From positions 68,407,944 through 68,471,943 of the forward strand of contig OX104113.1 in the NCBI GenBank assembly GCA_944474755.1: a stretch of 64,000 nucleotides of DNA, given 5' to 3'. Below, in pieces: positions 10,501-25,500 of the stretch. The notes beneath the pieces were generated by a model. It made no database searches and was not told where the DNA came from. It saw nothing but the letters and a program-made list of their open reading frames with translations. The DNA comes from Limnoperna fortunei. Lineage: Eukaryota > Mollusca > Bivalvia > Mytilida > Modiolidae. Numbering within the stretch: the first letter of the stretch is position 1; every line of letters starts with the position of its first letter. Made by a program: the position numbers and the translations under genes.

Positions 10501-13500
10501 AGGTGTATGTAGGTCCCTGACTGTTCATGTGAATTGACACACCCTGAAATGAGGTTGTACAGATAGGCGTATGTAGGTCGCTGACTGTTCAGGTGTACCG
10601 ACTTACACCCTGTAATGAGGTTGTACAGACAGGTGTATGTAGGTCGCTGACTGTTCAGGTGTACTGACTTACACCCTGTACTTGTATTTGATCACTTCTG
10701 CTGACCGAGGTCTTTCCCATATTACAGAACAGATACACTATTACTATGTGATATTCCTTGCCCTTGTATGCTTGAAAAATCAACTGTACAGATAAATATA
10801 TACCAACAGGTTTCTCCTGCTTATCATTTCTACATTTTGTAAATTCATTAAAATCTTAATAAAATTAGATACTTAAGTCATGAAGTATACTAGGATGTAC
10901 TTGTCATATGTCAGCATTCCATACCTCTCTAGTTAAAAGTTTTATTGGAATGATATACATACTCAAAATTAATGAGAATTTAAGTTCATCTTACTACAAA
11001 TAAAAATACATTGATATTAATGGAACAAATTTACACTGGAACTTTAGGATAACCTTCCTGTACATTGTTGAAATACATCCCAATTTCGTAGCTGAATTTC
11101 AATGGTGCAGTGGTATTTCTTAGTTATCAATTATTGATCATAAAATCATAACTTGCATAAATTTGAGATTCCAATGTTATCCTTGATATAGATTTTTAGC
11201 CTATTAATCAACATATTTATATTTTTTAATGTATTTGTAAAATTTCTGTCAGTAAATACATATGTCATAAAAAGAAAAAAATAATTGTGTTTTGTGAAGG
11301 TAACATATACAATGGTATTTATCGACTGTTGATTGATTTAATGTTTAACTTATAAATAGATTCGTGGGTGCTTTGTTAGTCCCATAATTAACTTTCAATT
11401 AAATCTCCTTGGATATGTCAATGTATGTTACCCAAACAGACTAATAGCTGTTTTTGTTCTCCATTAACCATTCAAGTATTTTAATTTTTTTTCTTCGTGT
11501 TTATTCTCTTGAGATGGTTAATTCAATAATTTTATCTATTTCTAGTATTTTCCTCTGAGTGAAATAGACACTTCATGCGTAAAAGCTTAAATAAAATATT
11601 CATATTAATGTTTAATATATCAATTATTACAGGTCAAATAAAGTGTGCTTGTTAATATGGGCCCCAGTACATTGTTTTTAATTTCTTTCTTTCTGTTTCA
11701 TAACTGTAGCTTACAGAAGTTAGACAATTTTTTAAACTTAGGTTTATACCCCAAGCAACGAAGTTGACAGGGGTATAATGTTTTTGACCCATCAATCTGC
11801 CCATTTGTCAGTCTGTCTGTGTGTCATGCTGTTGTCGCATGGAAAGCGCTCTCATTTCTTAATGGATTTTAACGAAAATTTGGGAAATTGTTACTTATTG
11901 TATGTGCTTGGATGGGATTGATTTTCAGGGAATATCGTCAAGGGGGACCATATTTTTGGGTGGGGCACTTAGTCAACTTTCATGTACATGTATATTTAAT
12001 GTTGTAGCCTGGATAGCATTTTCATTTCTTCATGGATTTTCATGAAACATTGGGAAATTGTTACTTATAGTAATTGCTTGGATGGGATTGACCTTTAGGG
12101 AAATTTGCCAAAGGGGATCATATTTTTGGGAGGGGAGACTTAGTCAACTTTCATGTAAATGTATATTCAGTGTTGTCGCCTGGATAGTGCTTTCATTTCT
12201 TCATGGATTTTCACAAAACTTTGGGAAATTTTTATTTATAGTAGGTGCTTGGATGGGATTGCTTTTCTGGGAATTTCGTCAATAGGGACTATATATTTAA
12301 GTTGGAGACTTAGTCAACTTTCATTTATATGTATATTCAATGTTTTCGCTTGGATAGCGCTTTCATTTCTTCATGGATTTTCATGAAACATTGGGAAATT
12401 GTTACTTATAATAGGTGCATGAATGGTATTGACTTAGGGAAATTTGCCAAAGGGGACCATATTTTTGGGATGGGGACTTAGTCAACGTTCATGTTGATGT
12501 ATATTCAGTGTTGTCACCTGGATAGTGCTTTCATTTCTTCATGGATTTTCATGAAATTTTAAGAAATTGTTACTTATAGTAGGTGCTTGGATGGGATTGC
12601 TTTTCAAGGAATTTCATCAAGGAGGACCATATTTTTGGGAGGGGGACTTAGTCAACTTTCATGTACATATATATTCAATGATGTCGCCTGGATAGCGCTT
12701 TCATTTCTTCATGGATTTTCATGAAACTTTGGGAAATTGTTACTTATAGTAGGTGCTTGGATGGGATTGATTTTTAGGGAAATTTGTCAAGGGGGACCAT
12801 ATTTTTGGGAAAGGGATTTGTCAACTTTCATGTACATGTATATTCAATGTTGTTGCCTAGATAGCGCTTCCATTTCTTCATGGATTTTCAAGAAACTTTG
12901 GGAAATTGTTACTTATAGTAATTGCTTGGATAGGATTGATTTTAGGGAGATTTGTCAAAGGGGACCATATTTTTGGAAGAGGGGCTTAGTTAACTTTTAT
13001 ATACATGTATATTCAATGTTGTCGCCTGGATAGCGCTTTCATTTCTTCATGGATTTTCATGAAACTTCAGTATGCCAATTTAAATACAAAATACCACCTT
13101 GATGTAATGGGAACGTGTGGGGTATTGTGAGCTTGCTCACTAAGGTTCTTTAATTGTGTCAATTTTTACACATAACCCATAAATAGGATATGTGAACAGA
13201 CATACTGTCACTTAAGGGTGGGTCTTCCTGTTTTACCTGATGTAATTAGGTATTCTGATTCATTTAACTTTCATTTTTACACCCCAGCTTGACGAGAGTC
13301 TGTGGTATATAGTGGTCTTCATGTCTGTTCGTTGGAAATGCTGTCGGGTCTATAACTTTTTTGTCTTTTGATGTAGGCTTTTGATATTTAGTATGTAGGT
13401 TGATAATATCAAGGTGATGTGTCACATACATGTACCGTGGTTAATGACCTTTGAAATTGAACTTTGACCTCAAGGTCAGCGGGGCCCACAGAGATGTCAT

Positions 13501-16500
13501 CTCACTGATATCTCTATTTTCCCCTGAAATTAATTGGCCAAGGGAAACCACACTTGGTCAAGTGATCATTGGGTGGTCCGTAAAAAAGTTTTTTTTTTAT
13601 TATGATTGTAAAACTTAAAGGCCACAATCGCAGGACTAAACATGGAGGACCCTATGGCAAAAAGTTTAAATTAGCATCTCTGAAACCGGTTAACAAATGA
13701 AAACAAAACTTACAAGACTTGTTTATCATCTGGGAAATTGTTTATTTAAATCATGTGTGTGATACAGGCTCTTGATAGCCTCTGGTTTCTGTTTATCATA
13801 TTTCTGTTAAAAAAGAAAATATATGTGAGAGATAAAATAGTTCTAAAATTGTAAGTGTTTACCATTTGTAGCAAGAGGAAGAGAAACAAGCAGAAGTGGA
13901 CCATGAAAATAGACTTCTTCTTCACAAAATGACCAGTATAATGAAAAACAGGGCCACAGTAGACAACTGGAATGAATATGAACCTAGAAGGTAAATCTCT
14001 GCATGACCTCATTCTATGTAAACCCCACACACAAGTGGCAGGGTATAATGTGATACACTCCATATGGATATGAGTGTCCGTCTGTCTGTGCCTTGGTGGT
14101 TTCCAGATAATCACTTGAAAACGGGTCAACAATTTTATTTAAACTTTGCAGAGCTATTATAAACTATAAAATGAAGATCAGGTTCAATTTTCAGCACAAT
14201 TCAATTTGTTGTTTTTTAGTTGTGCCAATTTGAAATAATTTTATAGGTCCAGGGTCAAGGTAAAAATTGTCTTCTGAGATAGACTGTTATCATGCTCAGC
14301 TGTTCCTGTAGGCTGATTTGTAATTCAGTAAAATGTGTTCATGAAAATGAAAAACAATGCAACGTGGCGGGGTATCATTTAATGTCCCATTTAATGCCTT
14401 ATTTTTACAATTAGACTGATTGCAGTCTATTTATATATTAGTTTGATCTAATTATGGTTGATTTACTTTCACATTAGGAATACTTACGATTGATTGAGTT
14501 TGATATCAATCAGTTAAACATAGGAACCAGTTTGACTTGCTGGTACCTGTCACCTTGTACATGTAGCCTACATTCTCTTATTATTGTCCTTGTTTATCTA
14601 TTTCTCATGTGACTTGGAAAAAGTCGTATACAATGTGAAAACAATGTGATACAAACAAGAGATATGAAAAATACATTGTGATGTTTGTTCCTTACAAACA
14701 AATACATTGTGATGTTAGTTCCTTACAAACAAATACATTGTGATGTTAGTTCCTTACAAACAAATACATTGTGATGTTAGTTCCTTACAAACAAATACAT
14801 TGTGATGTCAGTTCCTTACAAACAAATACATTGTGATGTTAGTTCCTTACAAACAAATACATTGTGATGTTAGTTCCTTACAAACAAATACATTGTGATG
14901 TTAGTTCCTTACAAACAAATACATTGTGATGTCAGTTCCTTACAAACAAATACATTGTGATGTCACTTTCAAGGAGAATATTTGCATATGACATGTGAAA
15001 GTTCAAGATGCTACAAAATTAGCCACACAAATTACACTTTTTGTTTCATCATAAGAGAAATAGGTTTCACAAATCATGAGAATTATATATCACTTGACAT
15101 CATCTCGTAATTTAATTTCAACCAAATAATAAACTCGCCATAGGCTTGCTTATTATTATTTTTGAAATTAAATAACTCAAGACGATATAAAACAATATAC
15201 AATACTCACTCATTGTGAAACCTATAAATATACATGTAGATCAATGTGATCCAATCATCTGAGCTGAGTATGTAAGAATTTGCTCACAGAAAACTGATTT
15301 CAAATTAAAACAACTGATCTTTAAAACTGTTTTAATCATTGGCAGTGCATTCAGTTGCAACAGGTTTAAGCAAATGAAATCGCTTGTGATTGATTTTGAA
15401 GTGCCTGATTAGAACAGTTCTTTCTAATGACTATACAGAAAATTAATTGTTTATTTCATTGCCATTATAAATAAACATGATATTCCAAATTCGCCTTATT
15501 TATGCAGTTTTTTCCAATGTGAAATTAAGAAAGAAATTATACTTGTTACCATTATACCGCTGTTCATGTAAAATTTAAACTTTATTTTAACTTCATACAA
15601 AAAAGATTACAAGGGAAAAGGGTTGCTTTTAGGAACAGGTAACACACTAACTCATCAAGATTATACCTTTGCCATATTTACTATTTTAAGTTCTTGGTTT
15701 TTTTTTCTTTCTAAGTTTTGTTAAGGCTTTCTTGTTATTTTCTTCATTATATGTTGTTCCTAAGGCAGCATGTCTGAACTTTCTAAATATACATGCAGGT
15801 AAATGATAATTGTCTCATTTTTGGTAGAAATGGACATTAATGTATCGTTAAACCCCACTTAAAGCATGTGTACTTGTGTTTTCATTTGTTTAAACTTGTT
15901 GTTATTAAAGACATTTTAGTTTTTGTTGATAGCTTCATTCAACAGATGTTATTTGTCCCAAGAAAGAAAAAATGTCTTTTTGATATTAAAGGTTCAAAAA
16001 ATTTATTCCATGTTCTTTTGACAAATAAAACCATACTATTTGATATTTTGAATGGTTAAAATAATTACTTTGACATCAGTGTTGTATATACACTGTGCAC
16101 TTTCTATGTATTTATTCTTAAATTACAATTTTTCAGTTTGAACTACGTAGCAAGAGAAAAACAAATTAAGGAAATACAGACTGAAAACATTGGTATTGCT
16201 CGACGTTTGGAAAAAGCACAACCAGTTATAAAGGCAGATGAACTGGTTTGTATATACATTTTTTTGATATACATTATTATTACAATTATTATTAGCTGAA
16301 AAATTGCCTTAAGTGGCATTAAATGCCATTCAAATAATCATACAATATTTCTCAGACATGGATGTATTTCCAGTTACATGTATGTTGAATATAACAACTA
16401 GACATTGGGTCACAAACGATTGTAGTCCGTGATATACTGTACATGTCTGCACTATTTACATGTGCCACAACAAAAAATTCAGTCATTTGTTGACTATTCT

Positions 16501-19500
16501 GCATTGTATATATAATTTTTATACAAGTGTTCATAATATTTAACACAGGATATGAACAGTTCTAACCTACCAATCCTCTTCAAGCCATGGTCTCATATGG
16601 GATGACAGCAGCTTTTGCCATCCCCTCTCTGTCTTTGTGCCAGCTTCACTCCATGTTTATCATCCCATTTGTTTCCATCTGTCCCCACACTTCTCCACCA
16701 TGTTGTTTTTCTTCATCAAACAGTTTGTTGTGCTTAATTGCTATATATTTGAAACTTTTCTGTTGAGTAAAATGTTAAGTGAACTCTTAATTAAAGGGAA
16801 GAACTTGACTTATTTCAAATATAAAGTCAATCAAACTTTAAACAGAAATAAATTTTTGACTCCTCTTGTATATAAATGCATATGTAGTTAAATAATATTT
16901 GTTATTGTTTCTGCACAGGAAAAGGAGTATCAGCACAAGAAATACCTCCAGCAGTTATGGAATGAAAATGCTAAAGATTATGAAGAAGTTACCCCTCGTC
17001 ATCATAAGTTCAAAGAATTGAAAGTAAATATCTGAGAAACTTTATGATTTTGTCTGTTGTATATATTTGTAGTATGTATACTGACTGTAAATGAATATTA
17101 TGTGTAAGCATCATCTTGATTTAAAATTCTGTAAATTTAGAAATTTTATGTGCATGAAATATTCTGATTGTTACAACATGGACAGTAATGCCATTTAAGT
17201 TAATGCAACCTCAGGAAACACTTTTTAAAAATAAATTATGTTGGTTTGAAATTTGATCTGGTATTATTGCTAATAACACCCTGTCATAGATTTTGCAATA
17301 ATAACACCTCAATTGTTTCTAAGTTTACAGTAAAAATTCTTTGAAGGAAAATGTGAACTTTTTATGCTTATGTATTTGCATTGCATATGTCTTTCACCAA
17401 TATCTTAGATTTCTATTGGTTCAAACCATGACAGATGATGTAGAATCATTCTTTGCATTTCTCAATGAAACCAGTAGCTTTGAACAGCACACGCTGCGTT
17501 GACTATGTTCACAGTAAACAAACAACACGAAGTTATTTTAAATCACCAAAAATACATTCTGTACGATCTAAATCTGGACCCCTGCACTTTTTTTAAATAG
17601 TAAAAGAAACGTAAAAATAAGAATTAAATGCATTCTTTTGAAGTTTCATTAACATTTCAAAGTGTTGACTGAAGCATCTTTTCATCATGTAGCACTTCAT
17701 TGCAAATGTGCTTCGGTCAACGCTTTGATACATAAATGAAACTTCAAAAGAATTCATTCAGAATTGTATCCATTTGTTTGTTTGTTATGTGATAGTTTGT
17801 TACCTATAAAAAATCAGGGGGCCTTGGTGGCCGAGTGGTTAAGATAGTTCGTATCTATTGATCACATGGTCTGTCAACACTGAGATTGCTGGTTTGAGCC
17901 TCACTGTGGGTAAGATGTGCTTGACTCCAATCTTAAATGACAAGGATTGCCAGTTTTCCTACTGGTTTTTTCTTCAGGTTAAACAACATTCAAACAAACA
18001 AACAAATCTATAAAAAATCAGGTCATATAATAACTGGGAAACTATATGTTTCATGCTTTATGCCAAGACATTGTTTGTATTACCTTTAATGGATATATTT
18101 CCTATTTTAATAATATGGCAAGAATGCCAGTTAGACCTGTAGTCCACATATATTCATAGTCCAGAAAATATTGTTTATTATGATGTATACTTTCAGAGAA
18201 GTAAAGATGGAATCGAGGGCTCTGAAGGTGACTATGAGGATGATTTTGAAGATGAGGAACACAAATCACACAAAAAGGATAAGCTTCCACCCTTGGTAGG
18301 TTTTAATCATATTTGGGAATAATGGTTCCTCATATTATTCCTTTCTTTTTTTACATTGAGGGCTAGATCGAAATTTGATAAACACATGAACATAAGGAAT
18401 GATGAAAATTCTTTGTGAAAGTGAAAAAGTAGTAGGTAATTTAGTATTCTAGAATTTATAAAAAGGTATCCTTAGATTGATTTGTCTACATATCTGGTTT
18501 TTTCAGTCAAATTTCCCATGTGTTTTTTAGTATCTTTGTATTTGTGTCTTATAATTGATGACATGGCTCTAAAATGAAACATAGGTTTAAAATGCAAAAA
18601 TGCAAGTTACTTTGTTTTATTCTGGAAGGATATTTGGTGTGAGGGGGAAAACATTCTCAAAGAAAATTGCAAACAGCAAAAATGTTGATCAAGATTAGTT
18701 AAAATAATGAGTCCAACATTATTGAATTTTTCAGTTAACTTTTTATAGGAATTAATTGACCATTTTTCTTATTTATTAAATATTTGCATTTTATCATGTA
18801 TCTGTTTTGCTTTTTCGGATATTTTCTTTAAAATTATAAATGACAAATAGGAACTGAAATCAGAACCAATGATCATTATTAAAACATTATGATTGTTTTC
18901 CAATTTTTGGCTATTATCTTGAAAACTAGAATATATAGAAACTGTGTACCACCAAAACCATCTGTACATATAGGTCAGACGGTGTGTATATCACATCCTT
19001 ATGATGTGAAGATATCATGAAGTTTATTGTCTATTAAAGGCTCCTTAGGGCCTCTGGTTTTCTCCTATTTTCTATTACTTGTACAAATTTGTTTGCTGAA
19101 GCTGCTATTATGTAAATTCTAGTCCAAGATAAGGAGAGTGGTGAATGTGTTTGTAAGCATAAATTTTAACTGATTGATGTTTGTTTAACCATGGTGATGT
19201 TTTATTGAACAACAAATTATTTATATGTTATTTACAAAGCATTAGTTTGAGAGTTTAAATAAACAGATCATTTTTATGCAATAGACTGTTTATGAGATTT
19301 ACAAATTAATGGTGTGATTATTTTCAGTTTTCAGTTATTGTTTTTGTGTTGGAATAGATATTAATAATTTACATTTCTAAATGGATTGTTTGGGTCTTAT
19401 TTGACAAATGTTAGTTGCTTGTAAATTGCAAAACATGTTAACAATTAATGAATATCAAGCTGAAGAGTTTAATGGAGCGTTACTTCAGGGTGCTTATTTC

Positions 19501-22500
19501 ATGGGGTTTCAGAAAAGTTCTGAATATTATCCACAAACCCAGAACTAATGGTAGATAAATGGGTATGTTATGTTCTTTTAATGGGAGTTAATGTGGTTTT
19601 TTTACAACAAATGTGCTACATCAGTCCTCTGTATCATTTGATATACCATTCTTATACCATTCTTAAAGATTGTTCATTGACCACAAATTTGATAAAACCG
19701 AAAAAAAAATTGTATTTAGGCTTTAGAATTTTTGTTTAATACATTAGAATATATTTAGAACAAACATTTATCTTTTGAGAATTTTTTAAGAATTGCCCTC
19801 CTTATTGCAGACTTCTCAATTTGTAAATTTTTAGTTGAGAAACATCAAACAAAAAATGACCTAAAAGGCCAGTTTAATTTAGTGGCTTAATTATATTGAT
19901 AATTACGTAATTTTATCAATTGACACCACATAGTATATCAATATAGTGGGTTGGGTCTTTTAATCTGGTATTATATAATTTATTGTTGGTAAAAAAAAAA
20001 CATTTTGGGAGACAAAAGGAATTTAATTATCTACTTCTCTATTACCTTTTAGTCATTTTTTTAGTAAATAACTTAATTTCTATAATTATTTATTTTATTC
20101 TTTAGTAAATAATTTAATTTCAATAATAAATATAATTTTATTCTTAGGTTTTATACTTCTTTTATTTAGTCATTGCATTGGCCAAGTAGTCATTTCGTTA
20201 AAAATGCATACTGCTGATTAAATCAATAGCACCTTCTCTTAAAGCAAAGGAAAACAGAAATTAATTATTCATTTCCCCAATTGGAAATTGCATATAAGTA
20301 CCATTACAGTGTCATTAAGCTGGTCTACCATAGTTTTAACTGGAAGAATAATAAGTAAATTGAGTGATTTAGGTTCTTTAGTAGCTGGGGCAAATATTGG
20401 ATAAATGATGCTATAATATGCATTCTATTTTCTATATTTCATAGCAGTGAATTTCACATGTATTCTTGTGTACCACTGATGGTATAAATGTAACAATGAC
20501 TGTTGTTACAAGGGTTTTGAAAGAAGATAGTGTAAAAATGTCTACGAATGATCTGTGTATGATGTTGAAAATAAACTACTATTCTTTCATCTATTTTCTT
20601 GTTAATTTCTATTTAAGAATCATTTTACTCCTGATATAAAACGTTTTATGTACCATTAATTCATATTTGAACCTCTTTTCTAAAGTTTAATTTCAGTATC
20701 CAAGTTGATTTTTGATCAAATGAACATTGTCACTGACCTTTCTTTAATTACTCAATGTTATAATTCTTTATATTTTACATGCATATTAAGTATTAGAAGT
20801 TTTACAATTAATTAATAAATTTTGTTAAATATAATACTAAGTTTTGCATTCAAGGAAAAGTACTTTTGTATAATTATGAATTCACTGGTGAATTTGAAGT
20901 GTTAGTTTCATATGTTTTTATTGGAATGCAAAGCAGTTCCAGGTGTATGTTTTACCAGTATTAGCCTGTTATATTGACATGTACAGTGGAAATATTGGTT
21001 TAAGTTCATGTCATTGTAGCAACACAAAAATTGCAATCTTATTAAAATCAGATCCTTATTGCTTTTGCTATTTTGTAGTCACATGAAGCTTCAAGATCAA
21101 ATTTTAATTAGATCACAAAAATTGTTATTTTTTTTAAATTAATTGTTTGTTTTATATGATGACTTTCAAATAAGAACTTTTTAACTTGGTAAAGACATTA
21201 ACTAGAGCTTACCATAACTAACAGTTATAACTATGGAAATTCCCTAACCATATATATATCATGACAACTTACATTTTCAGTCTGAAGACAGAACCAGTAA
21301 GGTAAAAGTTCAAATCTTGTCTTGTCTTGTCGCATGTTGCAGGAACTCAATAAATATTATCTGATATTATTAAAATTATGTCATATTTCAAGATAAAGAA
21401 ATAAATATATTGGTACACATAGTAATAAAATTGTCAATGTCAAAGTTCAAGGTTAAAATAGTAGTATGTTCTTTGTGATAAGCACAAACTATTTTTTTAT
21501 AAAATAAAAGACACCAATAGACATTTAGTGATAGAGATCCAGTATAACATCATCTCAGTGGTAAAAATAGTTGTCCTTTACAATGTATCACACTTTTTGT
21601 GACGAAATTGAGTTTTGGCAGATTTGTCGTAAAACCCCTTAAATCAATTCAAGAGCTTACCCCTGTGCTGTCTACTTTTTACTGGACCAACACTCTGGGT
21701 TAATGTGATAGCACATTCAAATATCGGTAACTAGTCCCAGTAAAACATGTCAGCCCATTCTAGCTCAGATTACTAGTCCTTGCTGCTGCATTTAGACAGT
21801 AATAACAAGTATAGTTTAGATTTTAATGTCTTTGGGTTGGCCCCGTCAGGGATACGGAACATGCAATGCACAAATGTAAAGGAAGAGCACATAATATATA
21901 CTAGGTAACACAATACACTAGTGGTATCAGATAATATTTAAATGAGGCTGTTTTATTCTTGTTGCACTGCTTATAGTAGCATTAGTAGATTTAGTAGTAT
22001 TTTGTCACAATTTTAATATTTTTATTAGCTGTAACTACTACAAAATTTTAACTTGTAAAAAGCATTTCAAAATGGTTTATTTTTGTAGACATTAATTTTT
22101 ATTAACAAATTATCATATTGCTGTATTTTACTAGATTAATTTTCCAGTTGTCTAATTTTTTTGAACAGCAGTTTGTATAAAAATAATGACCTTTCAGGTT
22201 AAGCAGAATTTATTTAATGGACCATACCTTAAAGGCAATACTTAAGTGATCCTCCAAAAATACTTCATGAACTTGTTTATTTTATATTATTTGTCTGTAT
22301 TTGGTATAGAGTACATTGGTATATCTGGTACATAAAACCAAAATTAAGTTTAATATTTAATGTTTTTTAATTTTTAGTTCATTAGGTTCAGTTACAATCC
22401 CTATGCTACTATTAAAGGGGCATTGGTGGCCGAGTGGTTAAGGTAGTTAGTCAACTATTGATCATGTGCCTGTCAACACTTAGGTGCAGGTTCCAGTCTC

Positions 22501-25500
22501 ACTGTGGGAAGAGTGTACTCGACCCCAATGTTAATTGACAAGGATTTCCAGTTTTCCTACGAAAGGTCAGGGTTTTCTCCGGGTACTCCAGCTTCCTCCC
22601 ACAATAAAAACTGGATGTCATGATATAGCTGAAAAATTGCTGTTAGTGGCATTAAACACCATTCAAACAAAGAAACATAACATTTACTGTGTTACATGTA
22701 TATTGTTTATTTTCAGTCCATTAAGTACAGTTACAATCCCTATACTAACAAGACAACATCAAGTTCTGGAAGTTTACCACGTTTGGACAACAAAAAGGTA
22801 AATAAATCGGGAAAATCACAGAAATCACTTGTGGATCCTGTTGGTTAATTTGTGGACAATATTTTCAGTATTAACCTAACTAGAAGTTAATACTAATATA
22901 ATTTTTGTAATATTAAAATAATTATTGACTACACAATATATTACTACCCAGAACATTTATATTTTGTATTAGATACTTACCTATTGTAATTCTATTGTCA
23001 TCACTAAGCATCCTGCTGACAGTTATAAGAAATCAGTACAGATATATAAGTGTAATCTGAATGCTAAATAGATGTTTGCTTAAAAATTTATTCACTAGTA
23101 GTGCAATAAATATTTTGTTATATAGCACAACTGTTTAATTTATTGAAACACCATTCTAACATTTATATGATTGATGCCATGTTGCACTGATTGCTATACA
23201 ATGAAATACTGCATGTTTACTTTTGGTTCCTTTTATACGGGAAATATTTTAACTGCTATGAAATTATTCAAAATCCTGCATGTATATACTAAAAGAATTA
23301 ATATTAGTAAAAAAAATTATTTTTAATTCCTCGCAATTCTAAAAGTTTATTTCCAATACTTTCATTTTAGCCAGGTTCTTGTTTATAATAATGATGATAA
23401 TATATCGTTATGTTGTGATAAATAAATTTGAAAATGTTAATTAATTGTGATAATAATAATAATATCCAATTTGCTTTTTAAAATGAACATAATTTTGTAT
23501 TTTAATTTTCATAATTCAGTTTATTTAGTGTATTCTATTGTTTTATTGGCTTTATTTTAACTTTTCTATTAAGGGTTTGAATTTAAATTCCTTTAAAATA
23601 GCCTGTGTTTTATGATACTCTACATTTCTTAATGCAGATGGGTTTTTTTGTGTGGAAAATCTGTATACCCAGTGGGTAATGAGTAATCAAAACCAGTGTA
23701 TGGAAACAGTCAAAACTACTGTTTAGCCCCTATAGGGATCAGTGTTATTTTACCACCTTGTCTTTGTTAAATTCTGTTGAGGCATTTACTCATGAAACCC
23801 TCACAATTCCCAAAAAATGGAGAGAATAAATCTGTACCTTTAAAAAATGTGCATGCTAATTTTCTCTGTTTTTCTTTTACATGGTTAGAATGCATGTAGT
23901 CTGCTTCAAAGCTTTTTTAACTAGATAAAATATGGCAATGCATTTAGATAATAGGTTTACTTGTATATTTTAATAGCAATATTAACATGTTCAACTTAGT
24001 TTTGTTTTATTTTATATTAGTTACATTATGCATGGATATCGTAACAAAAGTCATATACATTTTTATACATATGTCCTATTTTTTGTACTTTCTATGCAAA
24101 TCACCAGAATTGTTTGTTATTTGCTGGTATTGAGGATTTATCACAGGATTAAAAAAAAATATATTCTGAAAAAAAATTTCTAAATGCCTGTGAAATTATT
24201 ATAGTCAACATGTAATAATTCTTAAGGATATCTTTGCTTTATGAAATCCTTGAAATAAAACTGCGCTGAACGATCTGATCCAATTGCTAGGAACAATCTT
24301 TTAAACCATGTTAAATGATACCCTTGAATTAGTCTGCACATGCCCAGTACTACAGATATTTTAGTGTTGCAAGTGTTAGTACAGAGAAAACTAAAAAAGG
24401 TTGACAGTATAGGTTTGTATGTGTTAAGAGAAATATGATTAAAAAACACATTTTTCTAAGAAATATATGCAGACAGCTGAAATGTTAAAATTCATCATCA
24501 AGTTTTCATGGATTTTATAGATCAGCATACACTTGGATTTGGACCTTAATAAAATGTTGTAATAAAAATTTAAAGACTATGCTAAAAAAAACCAACAAAT
24601 TTCTAGCCCAGAAAACATTGTACCTACACATTCAAATTAAAATACTTTCGCAGTAGTTCACATTAAGACCATGTATAAAATTATAGATATTTTACATCAT
24701 ACATTAAGCAGACGGATAGAGCTAAATACCACATGTATTATGGTGAAAGTCCACGAGACAATCAGGTAAAATCGCAAAACTTTCTATTCTCCAGGCGTTG
24801 ATTGTGTTTATCTTCTCTAAACTTGAGGAGATATATTTTTTATTTAACTTTTTAATGTTCAAGATTTAAAAAGATAATAAAACAAACAAAAATTAGCAAT
24901 ACCACAAACCATTGCCTCACATTTTTTTCAATGTCTTTCTTTACAATAATAATTATCTACCAGTATATGATTACATTGAAATTGATTTTTTTTTGTTTGG
25001 TAAAAAAATTGAAGTATGTAAGCATTTTATTTGTTTTAAAACCCAATATTTGTCAAGTGTAATAGATATTGAAATGGAGTGCATTTCTCATGTGAAAATA
25101 TCATAAATGTGTCAAGTGTAAAGATTTTAACTTGATACGATGTTTTTCTGTTTAAACAATGTAGCAGAGATTTCACTTGGTACAGCAATGAAATTTGGTT
25201 AACCATCAGATTTTTTTTAAGAATTTTTTTTTAGAGATTTGTTCAGAAAATTGTACATATCAAAATCTAATCCTGCAGTAAAGAAGTTATCCACGTTATA
25301 ACTAATAAAAAAATTATCCCTGTCTAATATTTTTATATATTGTTGTATATTATTATATTTTAGACTAAAAGTATTCTGTAAAAAAAACTGCCAAATAAAG
25401 CACCTGTCATGACTTTTGTTTAAATGATATTTTTTTTATGGTAAACACAATCCAGATATGTGTATTGCCCATTTATTATTTTGTTATAAAGTTATATTGC

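Noticed and set aside
7545..10690. CRISPR-like array of short repeats
   Set aside because: Units are contiguous with no unique spacers, the context is a eukaryotic intron, and no cas genes exist.
12058..13033. Three hydrophobic open frames of 75-98 codons
   Set aside because: Frames through the 170-bp tandem units of the element at 11744.
13746..14132. 128-codon minus-strand frame
   Set aside because: Antisense shadow of CFAP97 exon b and its flanking intron.
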